A DNA stretch of 64,000 nucleotides from the NCBI GenBank assembly GCA_902536545.1, contig CACAXS010000004.1:1-64000 (forward strand), in the 5' to 3' direction. Shown piece after piece: positions 1-11,640 of this stretch. The position numbers and the translations under genes were made by a program. Each line of letters opens with the position of its first letter. The stretch's first letter is position 1. Source of the stretch: an uncultured Prochlorococcus sp. (GTDB lineage Bacteria; Cyanobacteriota; Cyanobacteriia; PCC-6307; Cyanobiaceae). The notes beneath the pieces are model-generated. The model was not told the DNA's origin. It searched no databases and saw only the letters and a program-made list of their open reading frames with translations.

Positions 1-23
1 TTATCAGAATCAGTATTTGTCAT
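1..23 (-). CDS. Start of a gene running off the left edge (reads MTNTDSD...), possibly ftsY
   Basis: ATG complement (CAT) at 21-23 with open frame to the edge; too short to identify, ftsY suggested only from remembered gene order next to nusB in Prochlorococcus. Confidence 0.3.
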
Positions 24-89
24 TATTATCTATAGTTCGTAATTAAAATTTTCTAAATACTATTTATTTATATCAAATAATTATGAGAA

Positions 90-710
90 TTAAATTGTTT
101 GTAACCTCCTTAAAACTCCATTAATAAATTTTCTTCCTTGCAAATCACTATATTTATTAGCTAAATTAACAGCCTCATCACAAGCAACAGCAACAGGCGT
201 GTTCAAAAAATTAATATCTACGTAAGCTAGACGCAGAATATCCCTATCAATTCTTGGTAATCTTTTTAATCTCCAGCCATCCATTACTTGATCGATATCA
301 GAATCAATACTTTTAAGATTATTTATTATATTACAAATCCTTTGATTTACATCCTCTCTAATATCTATTTGACCGCCACAAACAATTAATTTAGGAAAGT
401 CTAAAGTGACAGAGAGTGTATTCATTACAGTTTCAATTTTTGTCAGAGATTTTTTTAACTCATTTCGAACATTTGAATAAGAGGAATCAACACCTTCTTG
501 CAATTCACTATCTAATATTTTTTGTGAAGCATTTTCTAACTCTGACTCGCACTTATCTAATTCCTCTCTGCAATGGTTTATTAGAGAATCCAAAGCAGAT
601 TCAAAAATTTCTTCTATCTGCAATTTATTTAACTTAAAATCACCTTTATCTTTTATAAGGCCAAGAGAAATTAAAGATAATTCTCTTGAAAGGGATCTAT
701 TATGCATCAA
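90..710 (-). CDS. nusB: Transcription antitermination factor NusB
   Basis: C-terminus 'RLPRIDRDILRLAYVDI..TPVAVACDEAVNLANKYSDLQGRKFINGVLRRL' is typical NusB. Confidence 0.93.
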   Translation of the reverse strand: MMHNRSLSRELSLISLGLIKDKGDFKLNKLQIEEIFESALDSLINHCREELDKCESELENASQKILDSELQEGVDSSYSNVRNELKKSLTKIETVMNTLSVTLDFPKLIVCGGQIDIREDVNQRICNIINNLKSIDSDIDQVMDGWRLKRLPRIDRDILRLAYVDINFLNTPVAVACDEAVNLANKYSDLQGRKFINGVLRRLQTI

Positions 711-1445
711 TTAAGAAGAAGTATTAGTGGAAGCTCGTAATTGAGAAAACAATTTTGAAAAAGTTGGATTTGTGGTGTTATTTTTCTCATCTGGATTAAC
801 TATCCCAGCAGAAATTATTGTTCTAAAAGCATCTTCAACTGAAATATCCAAATCCTTAACAGAGGATTCAGGAACGAGTGTATACCAGCCTGTAGTTGGA
901 TTTGGTGCTGTGGGGATGAAAACACTAAGTAGCTTTTCTTCCGATTCTGGCTGTAGAGAAGGGCCTACGTCTCCAGTTACAAAGCCTACACTATATAGTC
1001 CCTCACGAGGATATTCAACTAAAACAACTCGTCTAAATCTATTAGATTTATTACTTAAGAAAGTTTCTAGCAATTGTTTAAGAGTTTTGTAAACCGCTCC
1101 AGCTACTGGAATTTTTGATAAAGTGCCCTCACCAAATTCCAATAACCATCTTCCTACAAAATTTCTCGCCATCAAACCTATAAGCAAAATAGCTAATAAA
1201 GGAACAGTTAAACCTAAGGTGAGATTGATTAAATCTTGTAATAAAGGATTTAAAGTAATAAAAGGATTTAGTTGCTTTGGGACAGAAGTAACTAACGTTA
1301 AAACAAATTTACTAACTAATGATGACAGCCAGATTGTTGTTGCTAAGGGTATTACAACTAACAACCCCGCTATAAGATCATTTTTGAGATCTTGTTGAAG
1401 CCTAGATCCTAAATTCGAATCTTGATTTTGATTAGTTTCAACCAA
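711..1445 (-). CDS. DUF502 family membrane protein
   Basis: 'LKNDLIAGLLVVIPLATTIWL' and 'FIPTAPNPTTGWYTLVPE' motifs of DUF502. Confidence 0.9.
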   Translation of the reverse strand: MVETNQNQDSNLGSRLQQDLKNDLIAGLLVVIPLATTIWLSSLVSKFVLTLVTSVPKQLNPFITLNPLLQDLINLTLGLTVPLLAILLIGLMARNFVGRWLLEFGEGTLSKIPVAGAVYKTLKQLLETFLSNKSNRFRRVVLVEYPREGLYSVGFVTGDVGPSLQPESEEKLLSVFIPTAPNPTTGWYTLVPESSVKDLDISVEDAFRTIISAGIVNPDEKNNTTNPTFSKLFSQLRASTNTSS

Positions 1446-1589
1446 AATAACGTATTAACTAAATTTACCTTACTTATAATTTAACTGTTTTTACTAAGTT
1501 AGGATATATATTTCTTAAATATATCTATTTTATTTATAAGTTTATTCTTCAAAAATGACTTTTAAAAGAAATGCTTTAAAGAAAAAAAA

Positions 1590-2546
1590 ATGATTGATAC
1601 GATTCAAAACAAAAAAGAAATAAGTAAAAAATTAAAAGAAAGAGCAATTTTTGAAGGTTTTGCAGTTGCTGGAATAGCTTCAATATCAGGTAGTTCGCGA
1701 TTAAAATTAAGAACTAATGCATTAGAAAGATGGTTATCAAATAACTATCATGCTGAAATGAAATGGATGGAATCAGAAAAAAGAAAAAATATTGGCTCAC
1801 TTTTTAAAGATGCAAAAAGTGTGTTAAGTGTTGGATTTACTTACATTAATTCACAAAATAACAACAATAATTTCCTCAAGGTAGCCAAATTTAGCCAAGG
1901 TGAGGACTATCATAAAGTGATTTACAAAAAATTGAAGAATATTGGTAAATGGATCAACCTAGAAATTCCTGATTGCAAATGGAAAATATGTGTTGATACC
2001 TCTCCACTTCTTGAAAAAGCATGGGCAGAGGAGGCAGGTATTGGTTGGATAGGTAAAAATAGTAATTTAATCAGCAAAAAAAATGGTTCTTGGTTTACTT
2101 TAGGTTTTTTGATTCTCACAAAAGATTTAATGCCAGATAAACCTCATCAATCACTTTGTGGAAAATGTGATATTTGTATTAGACTTTGTCCCACAAAGGC
2201 AATCGTAGAACCCTTTGTAATTCAATCAGATCTATGCATTGCGTATCACACAATAGAGAGCAGAGATAAAACAATTCCAAAGAAAATAGAAAAAAATTTA
2301 GATGGATGGGTTGCAGGATGCGATATTTGTCAAGATGTTTGTCCATGGAATAAATCAGTGCCATACAACAATAATTATGAAACTACACCGAAAGAATGGA
2401 TTAAAAATCTTGATATTGAATCCCTTAATTGGGACAATAAAACGTGGCAAGAAAATCTTAAAGGAACTACATTAAAAAGAATTAAACCATGGATGTGGAA
2501 AAGAAACATACAAGCAAATTTAAAAAATAAAAAAATAAAAAAATGA
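1590..2546 (+). CDS. queG: Epoxyqueuosine reductase QueG
   Basis: 'CVDTSPLLEKAWAEEAGIGWIGKNSNLI' plus two CxxCxxxCP clusters (CGKCDICIRLCP, CDICQDVCPWN). Confidence 0.93.
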   Translation: MIDTIQNKKEISKKLKERAIFEGFAVAGIASISGSSRLKLRTNALERWLSNNYHAEMKWMESEKRKNIGSLFKDAKSVLSVGFTYINSQNNNNNFLKVAKFSQGEDYHKVIYKKLKNIGKWINLEIPDCKWKICVDTSPLLEKAWAEEAGIGWIGKNSNLISKKNGSWFTLGFLILTKDLMPDKPHQSLCGKCDICIRLCPTKAIVEPFVIQSDLCIAYHTIESRDKTIPKKIEKNLDGWVAGCDICQDVCPWNKSVPYNNNYETTPKEWIKNLDIESLNWDNKTWQENLKGTTLKRIKPWMWKRNIQANLKNKKIKK

Positions 2547-3406
2547 AAAATTTTTTAAAGAAAACCATTTGGATCTCTTTGATCTGTTTTTACTTTTTTC
2601 AAATAGGAATTGTTCGAGCAATAGTTCCCTATTATTATTTCCCAACAATAAAAAATATAAAAAAGCAAAGTTTATATATTGGTAAAAATGCATATCAACT
2701 ACTTTATTTTGGCCAATATCAAGATAGTCTTAACCTAGCCAAATTAGCTGTAAAAATAAATCCAAAAGATGAAAAACTATGGTTGATTTTGGCTGAATCA
2801 CAAATAGCTAATAAAAAATATAAAAACGCATTAAATTCTCTAAATAAAGCAGAACAGATCGATTCAAATAATAGCGAGATATATTTTGCTAAAAGTAATG
2901 TTTACTTAAAAATTTCCCAACAAACAAAAGCAAAGATTGCTTTATTAAAAGGAATAAAGATTGAGCCTAATAATCACAAAGCTATTTTTCAATTAGGAAA
3001 TATTTTATTAATGGAAAAAAATTACTTAGGAGCTATCAAATTGTTTGATAAATCTATAAAAATTAAACCTGATTTCTGGCAAGCAATCAATAATCAAGGT
3101 TTGGCTTATTTCGAAAGAAACAATGTAAATCTCTCAATCAAACTTTTTGAAAGTGCAATCTCAATTGAGGAAAATGCTGAACCTTTACTAGGCCTGGCCT
3201 CATGTGTCAAAATCAATGATACAAAATTAGCAATTCAACTAGCAAAAAAAGCTTTGGCTAAAGATCCCAAATATGTCAATTATGATTATAGAAAAGAACA
3301 GCTATGGGGAGAAAAATTACAAACCTCTACAGAAATTCTTTTACAAAATGAACAACTAAAAAGAGACGTAATACTGGCAAAATCCAAAATAAGTGAATCA
3401 TCTTAA
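2543..3406 (+). CDS. Tetratricopeptide-repeat protein with N-terminal signal/TM segment
   Basis: Repeated TPR-like units (e.g. 'NHKAIFQLGNILLMEKNYLGAIKLFDKSIKIKP'); start overlaps the queG stop (ATGA). Confidence 0.82.
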   Translation: MKNFLKKTIWISLICFYFFQIGIVRAIVPYYYFPTIKNIKKQSLYIGKNAYQLLYFGQYQDSLNLAKLAVKINPKDEKLWLILAESQIANKKYKNALNSLNKAEQIDSNNSEIYFAKSNVYLKISQQTKAKIALLKGIKIEPNNHKAIFQLGNILLMEKNYLGAIKLFDKSIKIKPDFWQAINNQGLAYFERNNVNLSIKLFESAISIEENAEPLLGLASCVKINDTKLAIQLAKKALAKDPKYVNYDYRKEQLWGEKLQTSTEILLQNEQLKRDVILAKSKISESS

Positions 3407-3483
3407 GGTTCAATACTGGTAAATATTCTTATACCTATTAGTCTTAATTTAGTTAATTAATAATTATTCAATTTTACGCTCTA

Positions 3484-5925
3484 ATGGATAAGAAACAATT
3501 CACTTCTATCTCACTTCAAGAAGAAATGCAACGTTCTTATTTGGAGTATGCAATGAGCGTAATAGTTGGACGTGCTTTGCCTGATGCAAGAGATGGTCTT
3601 AAGCCAGTACAAAGAAGAATCATATTTGCGATGTATGAATTAGGTTTAACGCCTGATAAGCCATTTAGAAAATGTGCAAGAGTTGTTGGAGATGTACTTG
3701 GAAAGTACCATCCTCACGGAGATCAAGCAGTATATGATGCATTAGTAAAGCTAGTACAAAATTTTTCAACTAAATATCCTACTCTTGACGGCCATGGAAA
3801 TTTTGGATCTGTAGATAATGATCCGCCTGCAGCAATGAGATATACTGAGACCAGATTAGCTCCAATAGCTAATAAAGGATTTCTTGAAGAAATTGGATCA
3901 GAAACGGTAAACTTTTCAAATAACTTTGACGGTTCTCAAAAAGAACCAAATGTTCTTCCAGCTCAGCTTCCATTTTTGTTATTGAACGGCTCATCAGGTA
4001 TTGCTGTTGGCATGGCAACAAATATTCCGCCACACAACCTAGGCGAAATTATAGATGGTTTAGTGGCTTTAGTAAAAAATAAAGATATAAGTGATAAAAA
4101 ACTTTTTAGCATTATCAAAGGACCTGATTTTCCTACGGGCGGAGAATTAATTTATAGTCAAGCAATAGAAGAGCTTTATGAAACTGGAAAAGGATCTTTA
4201 ACGATAAGAGGAGTTGTAAATACAGAAGAGGTAAATTTAGGCAAAGGGAAACATAAAAAGAATGCACTAATCATTACGGAGCTTCCTTACCAAATAAATA
4301 AAGCGGGTTGGATTGAAAAACTCGCAGAACTTGTTAATTCAGGCAAGATAGATGGGATTTCTGATATTAGAGACGAAAGCGATAGAGATGGAATGAGAAT
4401 TGTAATAGAACTAAAAAAAGATGCTAATTCTGAACTTGTTATTTCTAATTTATATAAAAAAACAACTCTTCAAACAAACTTTGGCGCAATATTCTTAGCT
4501 TTAATTAAAGGAAAGCCTGTTCAACTAAACCTTAAAAAATATCTCAACTATTTTCTTGAATTTAGAGAAGAAACAATTAGAAAGAGGACTTATTATTTTC
4601 TAAAAAACACTCTAGAAAAATTAGAAATATCAGAAGGTTTGTCTAAAGCCACAAAAAATATAAAAAAAGTTATCGAAATTATTGAAGAATCGGAAAATTC
4701 TGTGGAAGCTAAATCAAAATTAATAAAAAATTTTTTCTTAAGTGAAAAACAAGCAAATTCAGTTTTGGATATGCCACTAAAAAAATTGACAAATCTAGAA
4801 AAAAATCAAATTGATAGTGAAATAAAAAATTTAAAAGAAAAAAAGAATTATTTTCAAAAATTATTAAATGAAAGAGAATTATTACTTAAATTACTAATAG
4901 AAGAATTATTAATATTAAAGAAAAAATACAATGTTATACGTAAAACAAAAATAATTAAAAATATAAATCAAAATGAAGAATTAGAAACGCTTAATAATCA
5001 GATATTAGAGGATTTTATAAATAAAAAAACAAAATTATACATAGACAATAGACTTTATTTAAAAAGGATGATTTTAGGAAATTACAAGAAATCATTTGAG
5101 GTTGTAAATAAAATTATAGATAATAAAAATATTCAAAAATTTATATGCAATATTGAAAAAAATATAAAATTAATTGGAATCACTAACACAGGAAAAATTT
5201 TTAACATTGATTGGGAGTCAAATATTAATAAAGACTATAAATTAGATAATAAAATACTTGGAAATATTCATCCTAGCGAAATAATAAATTTTCATTCAAT
5301 TAAAAAAGAAACTAGAAATTATTTATGCATTTTGAATTCAGATGGAAGATTTAAAAAAGTTTTATTTGATGAAGATATGATTAAAAGTAATAGATCTTTC
5401 ACTATTACAAAATTAAAAAATAATTTAAAAACAATTGATTCTTTTATTTCTAATGAAAGCAAAGATTTAGTAATATTAACCTCGATAGGAAGAATTTTTA
5501 AATTTAATTTATCAAATAAGTTATTTACGCCAACTTCTAAACAATCCCAAGGATTAATAATTACAAAACTTTTACCAACTGAAAAGATCGTTTCTTGTTG
5601 TACATACCGTGATGGAGAAAATATTTTTTTAATATCTAAACAAGGAAAAATCTTTTGCATAAATAGTAATGAAATTTATTGCTCAAATGAATACAGTTTA
5701 GGATATTTGAATGAAAAAACCCAACTTAAAAAAGATTGCTTCCTCAAAATAATGGCAAGTAACCATTACCTTGATATTGAAACTAATAAAAATAAATCTG
5801 CAAGATTGAACCTAAATAAATTAAATTTCAAATCAAATAAATCAACCTTTTTAATTGATTTTTTAAAATTAGATAATGATGAATACCTTGAAAATTGTTT
5901 CAGACTTGAAAACTTTCTCGACTAA
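3484..5925 (+). CDS. DNA gyrase A / topoisomerase IV ParC family subunit
   Basis: '[29 protein letters not shown]', '[15 protein letters not shown]', catalytic Tyr in '[10 protein letters not shown]'; C-terminal half is AT-rich and divergent. Confidence 0.9.
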   Translation: MDKKQFTSISLQEEMQRSYLEYAMSVIVGRALPDARDGLKPVQRRIIFAMYELGLTPDKPFRKCARVVGDVLGKYHPHGDQAVYDALVKLVQNFSTKYPTLDGHGNFGSVDNDPPAAMRYTETRLAPIANKGFLEEIGSETVNFSNNFDGSQKEPNVLPAQLPFLLLNGSSGIAVGMATNIPPHNLGEIIDGLVALVKNKDISDKKLFSIIKGPDFPTGGELIYSQAIEELYETGKGSLTIRGVVNTEEVNLGKGKHKKNALIITELPYQINKAGWIEKLAELVNSGKIDGISDIRDESDRDGMRIVIELKKDANSELVISNLYKKTTLQTNFGAIFLALIKGKPVQLNLKKYLNYFLEFREETIRKRTYYFLKNTLEKLEISEGLSKATKNIKKVIEIIEESENSVEAKSKLIKNFFLSEKQANSVLDMPLKKLTNLEKNQIDSEIKNLKEKKNYFQKLLNERELLLKLLIEELLILKKKYNVIRKTKIIKNINQNEELETLNNQILEDFINKKTKLYIDNRLYLKRMILGNYKKSFEVVNKIIDNKNIQKFICNIEKNIKLIGITNTGKIFNIDWESNINKDYKLDNKILGNIHPSEIINFHSIKKETRNYLCILNSDGRFKKVLFDEDMIKSNRSFTITKLKNNLKTIDSFISNESKDLVILTSIGRIFKFNLSNKLFTPTSKQSQGLIITKLLPTEKIVSCCTYRDGENIFLISKQGKIFCINSNEIYCSNEYSLGYLNEKTQLKKDCFLKIMASNHYLDIETNKNKSARLNLNKLNFKSNKSTFLIDFLKLDNDEYLENCFRLENFLD

Positions 5926-7382
5926 GATTTATATTCATTTTCAACCCAATTTAAGTATTCTTGATTTACTGTTCCAGTTACATAATCACCAGTAAAACAA
6001 CTCATCTCTAAACCTTTAATAGGAGTATCATTTATTATAGCTTTACGCAAACTTTCAACACTTTGATAAACAAGGTTATCAATTTCAAGTTTATCAGCAA
6101 TTTCACTTATTGTTCTATTATAAGCTATTAATTCATCTCTATTAGGCATATTAATTCCATAAACATGAGGATAACGAACAGGAGGAGCTGCTGATGTAAA
6201 AAAAACTTTATTTGCTCCTGCATCTTTAGCCATCTGGACAATTTCTTTTGAAGTAGTACCTCTTACTATTGAGTCATCAACAATTAATACATTTTTATTT
6301 TTAAACTCTGCACTCATGGCATTTAATTTTTGCCTCACTGATTTCTTACGTTTCTGCTGACCAGGCATTATGAATGTTCTACCAACATATCTATTTTTAA
6401 AAAAACCTTCCCTATATTCTATCCCTAACTGTCTTGCAACTTGCATTGCCGCAGGTCTAGAAGAATCAGGAATAGGCATAACTACATCAATATCTCCAGA
6501 ATTGATTGTTTCTTTTATTGTCTCTGCCAAATAATCTCCCATCTTTAAACGAGCTTTATAGACTGAAATTCCATTCATAATTGAATCTGGCCTAGCTAAG
6601 TAAACATATTCAAAAGCACATGGAAATAACATTGGATTTTCAGAACATTGCTTAGAGAAAAACTCCCCATTAAGATTTATAAAAACAGCTTCTCCTGGAT
6701 CTACATCTCTCACTACTTGATAATCATTATTCTCAAGTACTAAAGATTCGCTAGCAACCATCCATTCTTCTTTTTTTGTAGTTAATGAAATTCTTTTCCC
6801 TATGACTAAAGGTCTAATACCAAAAGGATCTCTAAAGGCTAATAAACCATGTCCTGAAATTAATGCAATTGAGGCATATGATCCCTGAATTCTTTTATGT
6901 AAAGATTTGACCGCATTAAAAATAATATCAGGTTCTAATTCTTGATTATGAATTTGTTCTTGTAGTTCTGTCGCAAATACATTTAACAACATTTCGGTAT
7001 CACTTGAAGAATTTGTATGCCGCTTGTCGACATTAAATAACTGTTTTTCTAAATCTCTGGTATTAGTCAAATTTCCATTATGTATCAAAACAATTCCATA
7101 AGGAGCATTAACATAAAAAGGTTGCGCCTCTTCTACACTTTCTGCTGATCCCTTTGTTGCATACCTTACATGACCCAATCCAATTTTTCCTATTAAATTC
7201 CTCATATCTCTAGTTCTATAAGCAGTATTCACCTGACCTTTAACCTTATGTATATGAAAAACAGTATTTTCCATTGTTGCTATACCTGTTGAGTCTTGAC
7301 CTCTATGCTGCAAAAGCAAAAGACTATCGTAAATTTGTTGATTTACATCATTTGAAGAAACGATTCCAACTATTCCGCACAT
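5922..7382 (-). CDS. purF: Amidophosphoribosyltransferase
   Basis: Starts MCGIVGI (Ntn glutamine amidotransferase) and contains '[21 protein letters not shown]' PRPP motif. Confidence 0.97.
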   Translation of the reverse strand: MCGIVGIVSSNDVNQQIYDSLLLLQHRGQDSTGIATMENTVFHIHKVKGQVNTAYRTRDMRNLIGKIGLGHVRYATKGSAESVEEAQPFYVNAPYGIVLIHNGNLTNTRDLEKQLFNVDKRHTNSSSDTEMLLNVFATELQEQIHNQELEPDIIFNAVKSLHKRIQGSYASIALISGHGLLAFRDPFGIRPLVIGKRISLTTKKEEWMVASESLVLENNDYQVVRDVDPGEAVFINLNGEFFSKQCSENPMLFPCAFEYVYLARPDSIMNGISVYKARLKMGDYLAETIKETINSGDIDVVMPIPDSSRPAAMQVARQLGIEYREGFFKNRYVGRTFIMPGQQKRKKSVRQKLNAMSAEFKNKNVLIVDDSIVRGTTSKEIVQMAKDAGANKVFFTSAAPPVRYPHVYGINMPNRDELIAYNRTISEIADKLEIDNLVYQSVESLRKAIINDTPIKGLEMSCFTGDYVTGTVNQEYLNWVENEYKS

Positions 7383-7429
7383 AACTTAATATCTTAAAAA
7401 GATTAATAGTTGAGAAATGTTTTTCATAT

Positions 7430-9769
7430 TTAAAAGTAACCTGAAATACCATTATTAAATTTTTCGGTTAATTCCTCAACCCTAATATTGCAAATATTTT
7501 TTTCGTTGATTTTTATCTTCAGCGTATCACTAGATACGTATCCAATTTTTTTTACATAAACACTTGATGGGAATTTTATTTGATTTTGTTTTAAATAATT
7601 AAACCATTCATTTTGCTTCATTTTACTAATTGAAAAAATAATTCTTGAACCCCCTTCGGCAAACAATAAATTATCAATTCTATTTAAATCTTTTTCTAAT
7701 TCTATAGTTGCACCCCTTTCGGACAAAATGCAAGACTCTGCTAAAGCTATAGCTAAACCACCATCAGAGATATCGTGAGAAGAAACTACAAGACTTTTTA
7801 AAATCGCATCTCTTAAAAAACTCTGGCAAAACTTTTCATCTAACAAATCTATTTTTGGAGGCCGACCTGTAATTTCTCCATGAAAATATTCCAGATAAGA
7901 ACTAGCTGCAATTTTTATTTCTGATTTGGAAGAACCAATTAACCAGATTTGATCTTCAATATTTTTCCATTCACTGCTTATAGCTTTTTCGACATTATCT
8001 ATCTTTCCAACCATTCCAATAACAGGCGTAGGATTGATAGGAGTAATTAGATTATCTTTAGTTTTAGATTCATTATATAAAGATACATTACCTCCCGTAA
8101 CAGGAGTTTCTAAAGCTTTACAGGCTTCAGCAATTCCATTACATGAAGATGAGAGTTGCCAATATCCTAATTCATTCTCAGGAGAAGAAAAATTTAAATT
8201 ATTTGTAATTGCTACTGGTTCAGCCCCAACACAACTAACATTTCTAGCAGACTCTGCAACAGCAGCGATAGATCCTCTAAAAGGATCAAGCGCAACCCAT
8301 CTACTATTGCAATCAACTGAAACAGCGACACCAGAAAATACTTTACTTTTATTTTTTTTATTTTGTTCCCTAAGTCTTACTACGGCTGCATCTGATTTCC
8401 CAGGTTTAAATACTGTATTTGACTGCACTTGAGAGTCATATTGTTTATAAATCCATCGTTTAGAAGCTATTGATGGATCAGAGAGTAGTTTTAAAATGAT
8501 TTCTGAAAAAGAAAAATTCTTATTTTCCTTCAATGAAAATATTTTTTGCTCATGAATTTCTGGTAAATCATTTTCTTTCCATTTCCATTTCTGTAAAAGA
8601 TCATCGGGTGGATTATTAATCGCATTGTGAAAATTTACAGGAGTATCATCAGATAATGCAGAAGTTGGTATTTGGGCCACAATTTTACCTTTATGAGAAA
8701 TAATTACCTCATTAGTTACTATCACCTCACCAATAACACTGGCATATAATCCCCATTTATTGAATTTTTCAATAAGATCATTAATCTTTTCTTCTTTAAC
8801 GACGAGTAACATTCTTTCTTGCGATTCAGATAGTAAATATTGGTATGAGGACATATCATCTTCTCTAGAAGGGACCAAATCTAAATCAATAGATATCCCT
8901 AAATTTCCATTTGCAGCCATTTCTGCGCTGCTGCATGTTAAACCTGCAGCACCCATATCTTGAGCTGCAATTACATCCCCTGTCTTGAAAGCATCTAAAC
9001 AAGCTTCAATAAGACTTTTCTCAATAAATGGATCACCTACCTGAACTGCAGGTCTATCATCCAATGAAGTTGCAGTTAATTCTGAACTAGCAAAACTAGC
9101 TCCACCTACACCGTCTCTACCAGTTGTATTACCAACATATAACACTGGTGATCCTACATTTTTAGCTCCAGAACAAACGATTTCCTCGGTTTCTAAAAGT
9201 CCTAAAGCCATAACATTCACTAGAGGATTTCCAGAGTAACTATCATCAAAATCAATTTCACCTCCAACAGTCGGCACACCTACACAATTTCCATAATGTG
9301 CAATACCCGATACAACTCCTTGCAGTAAATCAACATTTGATAGTTTATCAAGGTTGCCGAATCTCAATGAATTCAACACTGCGATTGGCCTTGCACCCAT
9401 TGTAAATATATCTCTTAAAATTCCTCCTACACCTGTTGCTGCGCCTTGAAAAGGTTCAATAGCAGAAGGATGATTATGACTTTCAATTTTAAAAACAAGT
9501 TTTTGATTATTACCAACATCAATAACGCCGGCATTTTCTCCAGGTCCAACTAAAACATTTTTACCTTTAGTGGGAAACTTAGATAATAAAGGTTTTGAAT
9601 TTCTATAACAGCAATGTTCAGACCACATAACGCCAAACATGCCTAATTCCGTTCTATTAGGTTTTCTCTTTAATCTTTTGCAAATTTCTTCATAATCATT
9701 AAGTGTTAAATTTTCAACTTTTAGTGCTTCATTAAGATCATATAGATCATTATTTTCTTGATTTATCAT
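7430..9769 (-). CDS. purL: Phosphoribosylformylglycinamidine synthase, PurL subunit
   Basis: 'MWSEHCCYRNSKPLL', 'ESHNHPSAIEPFQGAATGVGGILRDIFTMGARP'. Confidence 0.97.
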   Translation of the reverse strand: MINQENNDLYDLNEALKVENLTLNDYEEICKRLKRKPNRTELGMFGVMWSEHCCYRNSKPLLSKFPTKGKNVLVGPGENAGVIDVGNNQKLVFKIESHNHPSAIEPFQGAATGVGGILRDIFTMGARPIAVLNSLRFGNLDKLSNVDLLQGVVSGIAHYGNCVGVPTVGGEIDFDDSYSGNPLVNVMALGLLETEEIVCSGAKNVGSPVLYVGNTTGRDGVGGASFASSELTATSLDDRPAVQVGDPFIEKSLIEACLDAFKTGDVIAAQDMGAAGLTCSSAEMAANGNLGISIDLDLVPSREDDMSSYQYLLSESQERMLLVVKEEKINDLIEKFNKWGLYASVIGEVIVTNEVIISHKGKIVAQIPTSALSDDTPVNFHNAINNPPDDLLQKWKWKENDLPEIHEQKIFSLKENKNFSFSEIILKLLSDPSIASKRWIYKQYDSQVQSNTVFKPGKSDAAVVRLREQNKKNKSKVFSGVAVSVDCNSRWVALDPFRGSIAAVAESARNVSCVGAEPVAITNNLNFSSPENELGYWQLSSSCNGIAEACKALETPVTGGNVSLYNESKTKDNLITPINPTPVIGMVGKIDNVEKAISSEWKNIEDQIWLIGSSKSEIKIAASSYLEYFHGEITGRPPKIDLLDEKFCQSFLRDAILKSLVVSSHDISDGGLAIALAESCILSERGATIELEKDLNRIDNLLFAEGGSRIIFSISKMKQNEWFNYLKQNQIKFPSSVYVKKIGYVSSDTLKIKINEKNICNIRVEELTEKFNNGISGYF

Positions 9770-9772
9770 TAT

Positions 9773-10480
9773 TTATATCCAAGGGTCATCTTCTTTTTTT
9801 TCACTAAACTGTATAGATTTTCTGTCATTATTATAAAAACCTTTTTGTTTAAAATCTAAATTTTGGCTAATATCTTCATCTTCTTCAAGCCATTCCTCTA
9901 ATCTATTAGAAGCAATATTTTTCATATCATCAAATCTATCAAAAATTTTTTTTCCTTTTTGCATAAATTCATTTTTAATACTTGATTTTATTAAAGATAA
10001 ATCATCTAAAGAGTTACTTTCACAAAATACCAATCCCGGTTGTTGATCATTAATATTATCAATAGTTAATTTCCATCTACTAGAACCTGGAATCTTCGGA
10101 TTAGATCTAGAAACTAAGTAATATTTAATTTTTCCTGTTTTCATTTCAAATAAAAAATCTGCAATAACTCCTATTTTTGATCCATTTATATTTATAAGAT
10201 TAGCTTCTATTAAAGTTGGAAACCTATTTAAAGTTGCTAAATCCGAAATAGCAGGATCACCTTTGACATAAATTTCATTATCTATTATTTGAGTAATTTG
10301 ATTTAATCGCCAAACATTTCTTTTTAAATCAAAATTTGAAGGACGAGTATACCATCCTAAAATCCGATGAACTGGAGGATGCATCCAAACATTTTCACCA
10401 TTTCCATAATTAAGGACCATATTACCCTTAACACTATAATTTAGTAATTCACTTAATAATATTTCTTTAGGTAATTTCAA
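9773..10480 (-). CDS. Conserved cyanobacterial protein with PRC-barrel-like region
   Basis: Position between dnaN and purL; 'LIEANLININGSKIGVIADFLFEMKTGKIKYYLVSRSNPKIPG' resembles a PRC barrel. Confidence 0.65.
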   Translation of the reverse strand: MKLPKEILLSELLNYSVKGNMVLNYGNGENVWMHPPVHRILGWYTRPSNFDLKRNVWRLNQITQIIDNEIYVKGDPAISDLATLNRFPTLIEANLININGSKIGVIADFLFEMKTGKIKYYLVSRSNPKIPGSSRWKLTIDNINDQQPGLVFCESNSLDDLSLIKSSIKNEFMQKGKKIFDRFDDMKNIASNRLEEWLEEDEDISQNLDFKQKGFYNNDRKSIQFSEKKEDDPWI

Positions 10481-10482
10481 AA

Positions 10483-11640
10483 TTAAGAACGAACCTGTAT
10501 AGGCATAACTAAATAAGTAAAAGAATTAAGATTATCTTCTGGTACAAAAACAGCTGGAGTAGTTGCAATATTACACTTTAAAAGTACATTTTCAGAAGCA
10601 ATAACTTTTAAACCTTCTAAAAGATATCTTACGTTAAATGCGATATCGAAATTTTCTCCAGAATAAGAAACAGGTATTGATTCATTTGCATTTCCAATAT
10701 CTTGAGCATCTGCGCTGATTGAAGCTAAATCTGTATCATCTAATTTAATCTTTACAACACTACTTTGCTGATCAGCTAAAACAGCAATTCTTTCTAATGC
10801 ATCAATTAATTTTTTTGTATTAAAATTTAGAATTTTGGAAAAAGAATCAGGAATTAATTGTGAATAATTAGGGTAAGTACCTTCTAAAGTTCTTGTAGTA
10901 ATTATTTGATTAGAAGATATAAATACTACCTGACCTTTGTCATAAAAAAGCTTAATTGAATTTTCTGAGCTTCTCAAAGATACCAGCTTTTCAATTTCTC
11001 TTAATGATCTAGTTGGGATAGTTACCGATAAATCATCAACATTTGAAGATAAGTTTTCTTTATTTTCGATATTTTCTTCATTACCAATTAAAGCAACAGC
11101 CAATCTATGGCCATCTGTAGAAGCAGATTCTAAATAATTTGGTTTGAAAGTAAAATTGACACCTGTGAGTAGTTGCTTTGAATCATCATTACTACTGGCA
11201 AAAATGGTAGATTTTAAAGCCTTTAAAAAAGAACTAGGATCAATATTCAAAGAAGTACCGGTTTCAACGAATGGTAGATTTGGATATTCATCAGAGGGGA
11301 TTCCTTTAAGATTAAAAGAACCTCTATCACTTTTTATTAGGATATTATCTGAATTCTCATCTACTTCTAAAGAAACAGGGGTATCATTAGGTAGTTTGCT
11401 TACTATCTCGGATAAAAGCTTTGAAGGTATAGTAATAGCTCCACTATTTTTAACAGTTCCATCAAAAGAAGTTTGAATTCCTAAGTTAAGATCAAATCCT
11501 GTGACACTAATTTTATTAGTTCCTTCGTCAGCTGTTAAAAGTATATTTGCAAGAATTGGATGCGTTGGCCTCGAAGCAACTGCTTTGCTTACTAGTTGTA
11601 TAGAATTATTTAATTCATTTTGATTACAAATAATTTCCAT
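10483..11640 (-). CDS. dnaN: DNA polymerase III beta subunit (sliding clamp)
   Basis: 'MEIICNQNELNNSIQLVSKAVASRPTHPILANIL' and C-terminal 'FTYLVMPIQVRS'. Confidence 0.97.
   Translation of the reverse strand: MEIICNQNELNNSIQLVSKAVASRPTHPILANILLTADEGTNKISVTGFDLNLGIQTSFDGTVKNSGAITIPSKLLSEIVSKLPNDTPVSLEVDENSDNILIKSDRGSFNLKGIPSDEYPNLPFVETGTSLNIDPSSFLKALKSTIFASSNDDSKQLLTGVNFTFKPNYLESASTDGHRLAVALIGNEENIENKENLSSNVDDLSVTIPTRSLREIEKLVSLRSSENSIKLFYDKGQVVFISSNQIITTRTLEGTYPNYSQLIPDSFSKILNFNTKKLIDALERIAVLADQQSSVVKIKLDDTDLASISADAQDIGNANESIPVSYSGENFDIAFNVRYLLEGLKVIASENVLLKCNIATTPAVFVPEDNLNSFTYLVMPIQVRS

Noticed and set aside
5319-5660. 113-aa minus-strand ORF inside the gyrA-like gene
   Set aside because: Antisense to an established CDS; no recognisable domain.
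8034-8432. 132-aa plus-strand ORF inside purL
   Set aside because: Fully antisense to the conserved purL catalytic region; no independent support.
11144-11476. 110-aa plus-strand ORF inside dnaN
   Set aside because: Antisense to dnaN; composition mirrors the sense codons.
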